A DNA stretch of 64,000 nucleotides from Hymenolepis diminuta (taxonomy: Eukaryota; Platyhelminthes; Cestoda; Cyclophyllidea; Hymenolepididae). The notes under the pieces were generated by a model. The model was not told the origin of the DNA. It ran no database searches and saw only the letters and a program-made list of their open reading frames with translations. Where the stretch lies: NCBI GenBank assembly GCA_900708905.1, contig CAADRB010000023.1, forward strand, positions 1,747,944 through 1,811,943, in the 5' to 3' direction. Both the position numbers and the translations under genes were made by a program. Shown in pieces: positions 38,606 to 49,600 of the stretch (the first letter of the stretch is position 1; each line of letters starts with the position of its first letter).

Positions 38606-41364
38606 TCAGTTTCTATCTTCTATTATCTCTTCTTCATCTTCTTCAATATCAGATTCAAATTTCTCATCATCCACGGCCGACTCCTTATTATCTTCTACCT
38701 CCATACCTTCTTCAGCGATCTCTTCACCATCTCGGATCTCCTCTTCAGCATCTTCATCAATATATCCTTCATCCTGTTCACATGCATGTAATTATACTAT
38801 TTGCACACAAGACTGCTGTGGTGACCTTATAATCACTGATTTTCTACAGATTTATAACCTGGTTTAATTCATAGATCTGTAGGTATGAAATCAGTTCATT
38901 AATCATGGGAATACACATGGGAATACAGAGAAATCCTTTGCAATATTTGTGCAGACTAATTTATCAACAATTTTATAATGTGTAATACAAAATGTCAAAT
39001 TAGGTTAGACATGTGTCGAAGAATTCCTAAACTTACGGTAAGTTCTGGCACAAAGAGTTATTAGGAAGAAGTCGAACAAATGTGAATTTATTCAAACGGA
39101 TTATATTAGATACCGTAATTATGGAGGTTCGGCAACACTTCGCATTATTCCGAAGGAGATATATTCTCCGTGCATCGTTCAGGTCACATACTAACCTGAT
39201 TATCACGTAACACTTGCTGTTTGCCCATCTTAAGGCCAACTACGCTTACAATAATTTAGCCTATATGGCGCATCTCAGCTCCCTTAATCACCGCACGGAC
39301 GCACTGTTCTCTTTCTTTGTTACAATCTTCATTCTCATTTTTCTCATTTCATTATTGTGGTGTATTTAATGCATGTAAGTTTCCGATGGAATCGATGAAA
39401 AATATTTCCCCACCATCTTAATTTTGAATTAAGAAAAGACTGCGCTAACTTTCCGTTCGATTTGGCGCATTAGTATCGTGTGTTTATTCTGACGTAAAAA
39501 TTCCAATAGATTTTGACACCACCTAAACGTCACCAATGCATTTACTTAGTAACAATATGGATAATATAAGTGATTTTTCAAAAAGGCCTCCTTTTTTAAC
39601 CAATTCTAAGCCTACTTTAGCCGTTACAAATGATAGATACAACACTTACAAGCGTTTGGAAAAATATACGGGAGTTTAAGATTTCCTCTGGTGTTGTCTT
39701 TTTTCTATCTAGACGTTGGAGTTTATTCATCATACCCAATGTAATATAGCGGTAATTGTCTCGACCGGTAATCGGATTACCTGTAAAAATGTGCTTTAAT
39801 ATTTAAAGAATGTCTCATTAAAACTTTAGGTTAATAAATATCGCGTTTTCTGCCATAAAATTTTCCATGACTTTAGCAAGCCTATATCGAACTGATGTTT
39901 CCATAAACTTGGGCTATTTATTAATCAATATTGCCATGAATATTCGACGTTAATAAATCACAATTTATAAAGGCCTATTGCCTATTTCAAAAGGTGCGGA
40001 AGCTTTCTTCCATCCTTTTCTTTTCACCTAAGATTCATGGCAAAATACTCAAAATGTAAGTAAGATTGGTAATTATTGGAAGAAAAATCTTCGTCAGACA
40101 AATACTCATTAATGGTAGTCAATGGATAAGGAGGCGTAATTTCATCAGCATCACTAAATGCTATCTTCCGAAATATTCTTTTTTACTTACACAACTTTAA
40201 TCTAGCGACTGTATGAAAAAATAAGATGGGAACAAATTTACCTACCGCTTAGGATAAGTATTCTCAAAGAAGGCAGATAGGATATTTTCCTCACTTCAGT
40301 CCATCGCTCTAACAAGTTTCCACTTAAATACGCATTTATCATTAATTTTGAAGAGGTATCTACCCTAAGTTTAGGTATTTAAGTTTTGGAAGACCGTTAA
40401 TAAATCCATCTAAATGTTGGATATGGTTATCCATTAGATAAAGTGTTACGAGTCCTTGCATTTTCGAGAGATCTCCAACACTACGCAAGAGGTTTCCACT
40501 GCAATAAAGCGTTTTTAGGTCGAATAGATTTTCAAGCCCATCTGTGGATGCGATTTTATTCCCATGTAATTCTAACGTCTCAAGAGAACGAAGTTTAAAC
40601 TGATTAAGTGGAGGTGCGTCAATTCCACAGAGAGTTTCAATTTCATTATCTAATAATATAATGTGTGATTTGATGATCAGTATAGGTTAACTCTGTTATC
40701 ATGACAGATTGATAGATCTTACTATTTAGGATAAGGTGTTTCAGACGACCATGATTGATGTAATCAGTAGACCTGAGTTTGTTGTAGGAAAGATCCATGA
40801 ATTGAAGATATTGCAAGTTCTTATTTGTACCAGGCACAGTAATGCGATTATTATTGGCCTTCAGATACATTAAATATTCCGCAGCGAAAAGGGGAGTTAA
40901 ATCAGAAATGTAGTTGTGGCTTAGAGTAACGAAACGGAGAAATTTAAAATTCTCCAGAATATTGATATCTGTTACCCTCCTAAAACACGAATACGGTAAT
41001 AATAGATGTGAATATAAAAATAAGTCCCCAAGATATAAGTATTACATTATCATTTAATAATAAATATTACCAATTAATCCTGAACTAACTTATTTACGCA
41101 ATTAAATTTTATGAATGCATGCGAGAATCCGTAGCCCAATCTGCTGAGTAAAGAAAGGCAGGATGCTGCTATTTCCCTCGTCAAAGGTTTATCCGGAATA
41201 ATCTATAATTAATGTGTTTTCGAGTAATTAAGATTTACCACTGGCTTGATTTCAGCATCTTTCATCTCACTTATGCTTTCAGATGCCGTTTTACTAGTCT
41301 CAGACTCATTTTCTTCATCATTTTCGTGTCTACCTTCGTTAGCAGTTTCTTCAGTAGATGACAT
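38606..41364 (-). CDS. LRRC23: LRRC23, mirror copy in right arm
   Basis: Exact mirror of the gene at 32,620-35,378: exons 41,364-41,239, 41,202-41,090, 40,979-40,723, 40,649-40,364, 40,322-40,246, 39,780-39,650, 38,773-38,606. All splice sites are kept and no change was seen. If the palindrome is an assembly artefact, this gene does not exist separately. If real, it is a full second copy with its own shared promoter. Confidence 0.6.
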
Positions 41365-41548
41365 CGTGACGAAAACACATTTGTATTCATGTACAATGTT
41401 GCTATGTAATAATATATACAAAAGAGTCTGAAACAAGCCATCATTTTATTAATACATTTTAAATTTTGATGATAAAAATTTTGATCTTGACAATGCGTAG
41501 CGACATTTTTGTTTAACCCAGCAAACACGATATCAGACGCAGAAAAAT

Positions 41549-42224
41549 ATGTCGGATTTGTGGTGTACAAGCGAAGAGATCGAAGAGTGTAAACAGTTAC
41601 CTAATTGTAATCGGAAGCCAAAATCACTATTTCGTTTATTTTATGAGCGGGGTGATATTCCGATTGTAATATCATACAACGAAAAGGGCAAAAAGATTCT
41701 ATCGTGGAAGAAAACGCACGATCAAATTGATTACTCCCATATGCTACCCACATTTTTTGATGGACTAGACGAAGTAAAATATCCTTACACTTTTGTTGTC
41801 TCTGAAGGTATTTGACTTACAATTATCTATTGTTGAAGGAATTAAATTTATGCTATCAAATGGAGGTAGCAAAATCTTGCCCCTAATTCCACAACTTATC
41901 ATGCCCATCAAAAAAGCATTGGCAACTCGCAACAAGCGTATATGTTGCAATGTTATGAAGGTTCTACAGGAACTAGTAGCTTCTCATCAAGGCATAGGTG
42001 AAGCTCTTGTGCCATACTACAGGCAAATTCTACCAATGTTTAATTACTATTTAAACTGTAATAAGAATATTGGAGATGGTATTGAATACAGTCAGCGCAG
42101 AAATGAAAACATTGGTGATATGATAGATGAAACTCTGAGAATACTCGAAAGAAATGGTGGAGAGTACGCTTATTTCAATATTAAATACATGGTTCCAGTA
42201 TATGAATCCAGTCTGCTACAATGA
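41549..42224 (+). CDS. PACRG: PACRG, mirror copy in right arm
   Basis: Exons 41,549-41,807 and 41,839-42,224 with the same 31-bp intron; 214 aa, identical to the left-arm protein. The head-to-head layout with LRRC23 is repeated. Its status depends on whether the palindrome is real. Confidence 0.6.
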
Positions 42225-43393
42225 GATATTGCATCTGATTGTCATCATGATCTTGAATTTATTACTTTTATCCTTGCATAAGATTTCGTAATTTACGCAC
42301 TGAACCTTTGAATAAAAAAATATTTAGAGTATTTAAATTAATTTGATCTTATATTTGTTTTCTTAATCCATGAAATTGATTTGTAGGTATTTCCTAGACA
42401 TCCGACCAAAATTAGCTTAAACCATGAAGGATAAAAAGAAGCGGACCGGGTTTTGACTACCTAAAGTAGATGCAAAACCTCTAACTGACGTAAATACATT
42501 GAAAATTCCGTTTAAAAAGCTGATGAGTATCAGTAAACCAGAGTCATGTAATAATAAGATGAAATTAAGAGCAGGAAAGAATAAGTACGTTCAGATGTGT
42601 TCTGGTACTGGTTTGGGATGCCAGAGACCACAGGTAAGATGTCCATCGGTACATATCTAGTAAGCGGAATCGCCAATCTTGCTAATAAATAGAGTGGCAG
42701 AATTAGAATTCCCTGCCGGGAAGGCACTATGGTGCTATTTCTCTACCCAACGTGATTGTTGGAAAACGCTTTCCTAAGTGAATTTGGAAATTAATTGTGA
42801 TTGGGCGTCAATGGCTAGCGGCCAGCGTGTGCCAATGTCAAGTCTGAGGTCACGAGACCAGAGTCAATCGTGCACATTTAGTGACGGACAACTGTACTGG
42901 TTAATTCTAACCAACACGAGATGTGGTGAAATGTGAACTTCTCGTAAAAGCGGCTCCGGGATACTTTCTATCTACCCAAGTCAGGTGTTTCGAGTACCCT
43001 TCCCAAATGGGATTGGAAATAGAATCTAAGATTTTTACATTCAGATATAATTAAACTGCACCCACAATTTCAGAACATTGGCAGTCACTTCCATAAGCAA
43101 CTAACAAAATTATTTTAATTTGAGGTCAATTTTTCCTTGCCATTTCATCCTAATTGAAATTTTACGATAATAAGTGCGGTCTTCACTCCCCCCTCCCCCC
43201 AATAAATCCCTATATAATTACACAAACAATTGAATAACATCTTAGAATATCACTACGTAAATCACAAAACTTCCAGGAAGACAAATACAGATCGGATCCG
43301 TAAGATACCAGATATAATTGGTAAGCACAAAAAATCAAAGAAAATTCAAATTTACATATTTATTATACAGCGAAAATAACTTGATATGGCATT

Positions 43394-45509
43394 TTAATAA
43401 CCATATTTCTTGTTCAATTCCGTTATGCCATCTCCAGTCTGATCTGAAACGGAGAAATAACGAGATACTACATGAGGCTTCTCCCCACTTCTACTGATGT
43501 TTGCCTTAGCAACACATACGACGCAGTAACCACTCAAGTAAATATCAGACAGATCAAACACCTAACAAAACAGGGATACACATGTAAAGTATTTAAAAAT
43601 AACCTGGAGGGGGCAGCCAAAGGGCAAAATTGGGATCGTCTATATTTTCATCGTACGTTTCCATCGATGTTGGCTCATCAGATGATTTTGGCTAAAAGGA
43701 AATATTCAAGTGATTCGGATTTGCCAAAGAAAAGAATGTGGTTACAACAAATACCTGGGCAACGATGGAAGCTGGAGGGAGGGAGGGACCGAGAACTGGT
43801 CGCTCCGATTTTTTCTCCTCTTCTCTTCTGCTGGTAACTTTAGCTGACTTTACCTGGGATGAGGATTGTTGCTGGGGTGATTCCTCCACAGATATTCCCA
43901 TCTTGCTTTCCGGCTCCACAATCTATTTAAGAATATAAGATCTCGTCAGTAAAGATCTCACTCAAGATGTAGCGAACTTGTAGCCAATTCATTTACCCAA
44001 AGCTACTTTAAACGTTTATCAAACGTGAGCTTCATTTACTGTTATCTATGAAACAAAGCAAACCATTCAAAAAATTAATTAGTGAATGGTGTTAGTAATT
44101 CAGAGCGAAAAAGAAATGCTCGTTAAATTTCTGCAGTTAAAGATGGCTAAAAGGATCACACAGCTGTCTGTAGCGGGTCTACTGACCAACAAGCGGCTGA
44201 GACAACTCGAGTCAAGCGTCAAAATGGCATTTGAGGAGGAAGATGCTAAACTTGGAATCCAGATATCGAGCATATTGTTTAAAACTTCGAACAGATAAAA
44301 ATTGAGCTCATGAGAAGTTATCATCATAAAGAAGATAGAACGAAAAACTTGAAATAAAATCTCTTTAAGAGGTGAACGATTTAGACCTTCATCACGAAGA
44401 TGAATACGAAACCAAAACCAAATTATTCACCGACTTCTAAATTACCAATTGTATAGTTTCTACATTTTCAATTTTTAACTTTGTCAGAGGAAACAGTACA
44501 ACAGTGGTGCGCAAACCTTTGACGGAGCAGAGTTTCCAATGGACTTGTCCTTTGTCAAGACCTCAGACCTTTTCTCATGTTTAGGTTTCTTTCCACTGGG
44601 CTCCTGAAAAGTAAAGGCAAACTATCGGGTTGGACTAGATAAATAGCGTGATGGGCATGAAGACACTAACCACCTCGGGTTCAGAAGATGATGGTTGTTT
44701 CTGAGTTGGTTTGCCTTCACTCGCTTCTTCAGATTTATCAGCAGCTTTGATCAACTCCTAAGCGAATAAAAAGGAAGTACATTTAATCTATATAATAAAT
44801 ACTGTGTGGGTCATGCATACCGACCGCAAGCAGTGTAGTAATATAGCAATATTACACAGAGTGAATTCACGAAATGTTGAGAGTTAATCACTACCCTAGC
44901 TACTATATTACGGGTATAGTTAGCGAATGAACCACTTCTATACTTATTCGCCAGCTTTATCTCATCCCAAACGGCACGGTGACCTGTTGAAGCTCCACCT
45001 CTAATCACTATGTTACTTGATTGAATTGATATTTATACCCATATACCTAGCCAGATTTGATAATTGCAATGCAAGGATAATTGCCAATGCAAGTCCAAGA
45101 TTATTCTCTTCCAGGCATGTTTATCGGATAGTCCTCTTTTCTCCAGTCTTCGATGCAATGAAAATTGCCATAATTGAAGAATCTAGCAGTCAAAGTACAA
45201 CAGTCAAGTCTTTCTTTGCTTAAGGTTAACTAATTTATGCAAGTTCATATTACTTATCGACCGCCTGAGTGTAGAAACTAGAGCAAATTGCGATCCCTCT
45301 ATAGGTAAGTAAGACGAATTAAGACACTACTAACCGGCTTAGCAGTATCGGTCGATTCTTCTTCTTCATCTTCATCAACCTCAGGGACAAATGGCTCGTC
45401 TTCTCCGTCAATGCTTCTCTTCTGTTCGGAGACAGCAGCCACCGCTACCTTGGGCAACTGACGTTTCAGGGCATTCAATTTGCTCTCCACATGACCTGAA
45501 TCCGGTTTG
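43394..45509 (-). pseudogene. Kanadaptin 3' exons only, right-arm copy
   Basis: Mirror of kanadaptin exons 9-14: 45,509-45,335, 44,757-44,671, 44,603-44,517, 43,922-43,755, 43,691-43,604, 43,443-43,394. Exons 1-8, with the FHA domain and the start codon, are absent because the arm ends inside intron 8. It would be a 5'-truncated pseudogene if the duplication is real, or nothing if it is an artefact. Codons are unchanged from the left arm. Confidence 0.7.
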
Positions 45510-46505
45510 CTGAAGGGGTGGAAAAGAGGCTTAGAAATGCTCGACGTTAATCTTATCCACGAAAGAGGCATTCATAATAAGAATTGTAATTGAAAGTGAC
45601 CAGGATAGCTCTGTTAGAATATTCCTCAAAAGTCTTGGTTAGCAAATATCTTTAACTAGAGCATACAACTTGACCATTAAATGCATGTGTAAGTAAAACG
45701 GATACCAAAGTAATCATAATTGCAAATTGCGATTACGATGCAAAAGGTTGTTTCTGTCATCCGCTCTCCTTAATTGGTGTAGAACTTGTATAATCATGGA
45801 AAATTTTCCAAAATATGCGCATACCACTAATCCTAATTTCGACCGTCCCCCTACTTGACACGGATCCTGTATTCTGCCTTAAACCTAGGACACAGAGACT
45901 CCCCGTTGTTTGTTATTTAAGACTATGGGGAACTGACCCTCGACACACGGCCCTTTTCATATCTCAATAGAATAGACGTATCCAAGTACAATAGGGCAGG
46001 GAGTATAGTGAGAGGGGTGGTTGGATATATAACTATCCTAGATAGCCAGGAGCAGTGGAAAGCTCTAATTTTGTGCCGCAACAGCAGATTAACCATTCAT
46101 AAGATTAAAAGTGAACTCTAATCACAGCTATTCTAGATTTTGAAAGAGCGAAATCCTCATATTGCTCTCAATTTCTATTTTTTATTTGAGCGATACCCTT
46201 AATTAAATCTGTACCCAATCAATTTCTAGTATCAGAGTGCTATAATAGTTATATGATTCAATATTTGGATGGTAATTGGAGGTTATTTCCAAGACTCAAA
46301 ATAATTATGTATACTCTGCATGACAATTGATGAGCCTAACTACACTATTTGAAGGACACCAATAGTTGGAATCGGAAGGAGTTCAGTTCAGTGTTGCGCA
46401 GTGATTTATTAACAATACCGTGTAATAATCGTATATTGCTACAAATATCCAGCCTACAACGACTATTGATCAATCCTGGGGTTAAACGACAGTCGATGAA
46501 AGCTT

Positions 46506-46511
46506 TTTATT
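46506..46511 (-). terminator. Candidate ANKRD poly(A) signal
   Basis: Minus-strand AATAAA (TTTATT on plus) about 156 bp past the ANKRD stop codon and just across the N at 46,513. If real, it suggests the 112-bp piece truly adjoins the ANKRD gene. Confidence 0.45.
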
Positions 46512-46512
46512 G

Positions 46513-46513
46513 N
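46513..46513. other. Second single-N gap
   Basis: A lone N 112 bp beyond the end of the right arm. Together with the N at 36,992 it brackets a 9.5-kb piece that is almost wholly the duplicate arm, as if one contig had been placed between two others. Confidence 0.85.
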
Positions 46514-46666
46514 AGGCAAATCCCAATGCAAATAAAAACACTATTCAAGTTACAAATAATTGATAATTTATACATTACTCCAATATAAATCAGCAAAAAC
46601 ATTTCGACAAATTATATGATGAGCAAAGTGCGTATTTTGTAGATAGGTAAGGGAGGGGAGAGTAAT

Positions 46667-49600
46667 CTAGTAAAATTCCGGATCAGAGCTACGGATAGAG
46701 TCAGCCATGGGGTTGTGAGAGGTCCGCCCAGATGCGACAGTTGATTGCCGTGGCGCCTCAATTGTATTTGCCAGTTGAGGTATCATGTCCAAGAGAAGGG
46801 TCAACTGACACTTTGAATACTAATAAGTAAGATAAGCACGAGTCATTTTCGAAAGAATTCTACAGATTACCTGCACGGATTGAACAATGCCACAAATGGG
46901 CAGTTTGCCGGCGTTGTCAGTCGCGAATGAATTGGCGCCTCGTTTAATGAGTTCAGTAACAGTTTTTGTGAAACCCCTCTCCGCAGCCAAGTGCAGAGGC
47001 GTGCGACCGTCCGAAAGCACTTCATTTATCAACTCTTGAACATCAGACCTACACAACACAGTTATAAGAGAAGTCTCTCAAGTCTCACCTGCGGATCAAA
47101 CACAGTGTTGTATCCTCGTTGGGTCCACAAAGAGCCAAATGCAAGACATTAAGGCCATCAAAATCCCTTTTAGAAAGGAAAGAGGTGGGATCGTCCTCTA
47201 GATCTCGTTGGTAGAAGAGGAGAAAATCCACCGTTTTAGCAGCTCCATGGAGAGCTGCACTCATGAGCGGCGTGCGACCTTTTTTGTCAAGGCACTTAAT
47301 TGCATTTCCTTCTTGTCCCGGATTCAGAAAAAGTAGATTTTGAACGATGTTGGTCTAGAGGTGCAAATTAGTGTGTACACAGCAAAAATAAACAATTTAG
47401 CAGGAATAAAAGAGTACTTAAATAGATGTAATAACCTACTTGATTGGCCATTGCAGCGATGTGGAGTGGGGTACTTCCACGAGCATCCTTCAATTTTAGC
47501 AGAGAAACCGGGAAGGCCGCCAGAAGGGTCTGCATTATAGATACATTTTCGAGCATAGCAGCACAGTGTATCGGTGTGTATGTATTACCCTTAACAAAAA
47601 GTGACAATGTAGTGCAGATCTTGGCACCAATTCAAAGAAAGATAATCAATAAACATTGACACCTCCATGAAGAAGAGTGGAACTCATTAAAGATTCTTTT
47701 AAGAGATAATCTGGTGGTTTTCGACTTAGTTTAAGCTCGTTTCAGTGCTCTAGCATTCCAAAGATTAAAGTGTAAGGGAATGGAAACTGCAAATTCTTTG
47801 TTTATTTCCAATGGCACGACAAAAAAAGCTTTACAACATTTCACCATAGAGAAACATTTAAACACACAGGAAGCAAAAGTTCATAAAAAGGAAGTACACT
47901 CACTTTTGAAAGGAAGTTCTTAGAAGGAAGAAGTGGAAGACAAGGAATCAGGGGAACCCTAATTAATTTGAGCCCTATAATCAACTGCCTTTTCAAGTAG
48001 GAATCCCCTCAGACTTGTACTTTCTTTTCATTATCTCGCTCTTCATACTGAATATCCGGGTGACGCAATTTCATTGGATTTTGCAGCCATTGTCTTTTCG
48101 TATAATTCTTGTGGTACGCATCTACTAGACAAAGGAGTCTACCAGTAGGCAAATCATCTCTGCACCTGTGGTGGTCGATCTGCCAGTGTCCTGTCATTTC
48201 ACTTTCACTTACAGAATCGATGAGAACTGCCCTCATCGACGATTAAAGGCTTCTTGAATTACTGTCCTTTATCAGACCCTTATAAAATGTGATACGGATT
48301 TGGAATGGTGACCCAGTGTCCCGTTCATCCTACCCAAAGACAAGGATGTGCATAATGCATGACTAGCAGAGAAAGTGCGAAGGTAGTATATTGGTTAACA
48401 TGTACGTCTGTCGTGCTATAGGTCACGATACAAGTGATGAAAGATAATGACAGTCCAAGAGGAGTAGGTGTAATTTGTGTAACGTAACAACTATAATAAA
48501 TTATCCTAAGGATTTAACTAAGGTTACTTTAGCAATAAACTAATCAGGAATATTTGAAGACTACTGCGAGTAGCACTTTCCGCTCAATGAAATACATCAA
48601 AAACTCAAAATAAGGGTCATACCACGAGATATTTGTACGATTCCACCTTTAATAGTCTTTCAACGCAGGCACGATGACCACATTGAACAGCATAATGCAA
48701 CGGTGTAAAGCCCCGACAGTCCAAGGGCATTAATATTCCGACATTTCCAGTCATATGCGAACCAACTAAAACATCCGCTGTTTGCAGTAGAACATCCAAG
48801 ACTTCTATGCAGCCACTGATTGACGCGAAATGAAGCGCTTGCTTACCAGCTTTGTCAGCCAAGGTCAGAGAAGCTCCAGCCTGTAATAAATAAGTGGGAG
48901 AGTTTTCCTCAAATGACTTCAAGTATTTATCTTGTAAGTTAAAGAGTCCAGACTTGCCTTAAGAAGTATTTTGACGCCCTCTGTGTGACCCAGGGCTGCT
49001 GATCGATGAAGAGCAGTTCTGCCGTGTGTGTCAGCGATAATGACACGACGAACTATATGCGCATCACAAGAATGATCGTAAACTGAAACAGGTCTCGATG
49101 GTCGGAGAGACAGAGAGCACAGCAGCTCAATAACTGATGTGTGCATATTTTCTGCCGCTAACATGAGTGCTGTGCGTCCTTCCTTGTCCCGGACATTTAC
49201 TAGATCTACAAAAGATAACACACGAGTAAGAGTAAGCAGAGTTGGCCATCAAACAGAAAGGCATTTGAAATTCATACCAAGTGAGGGATTCTCCTTTGCC
49301 GAATGCCGAAGAAGAAGACCGACAACAGATCTATGACCCTGTGGAAGAAAAGTATGCACAATTACAGCGTATGTATACATTAGTTCATGCAAGTTTAAGC
49401 AATTCAATAAGCATTTATTATGAAATTAGCATATTTCTGAACAATTGGGATCCTCATAGGTGGTCCCAGACAGTCATAATTTTAATCCCATTTCTGCGCA
49501 AATAAAAATTTAGACAGGGGCATTAGTACTCAAGTAGAGGATTGTGGTGATGAAACGGATTAATGTGAAATACTCTAGATGATCTGAAATAGATCTATGC

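Larger units (their letters stand above)
36993..46400 (-). repeat. Right arm of 18.8-kb palindrome
   Basis: Reverse complement of 27,584-36,991. Similarity stops after the TGCGCA at 46,395-46,400, beyond which 112 bp of unrelated sequence lead to a second single N. The sequence 36,993-38,605 mirrors the repeat-rich region beside the centre, and 42,225-43,393 mirrors the kanadaptin-PACRG intergenic region. Confidence 0.95.
45510..46666. other. Intron-derived sequence and junction to ANKRD 3' UTR
   Basis: Up to 46,400 this mirrors kanadaptin intron 8. From 46,401 to 46,512 the sequence is unique, then comes a single N at 46,513, then the ANKRD 3' UTR. No gene is seen here. Confidence 0.7.

Noticed and set aside
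48009..48236. 75-codon open frame repeated at 53,978-54,244 as a real protein
   Set aside because: It lies wholly in a repeat inside introns, on the same strand as the host gene, with no family motif. Identity of the two copies follows from DNA identity and is not evidence of selection.
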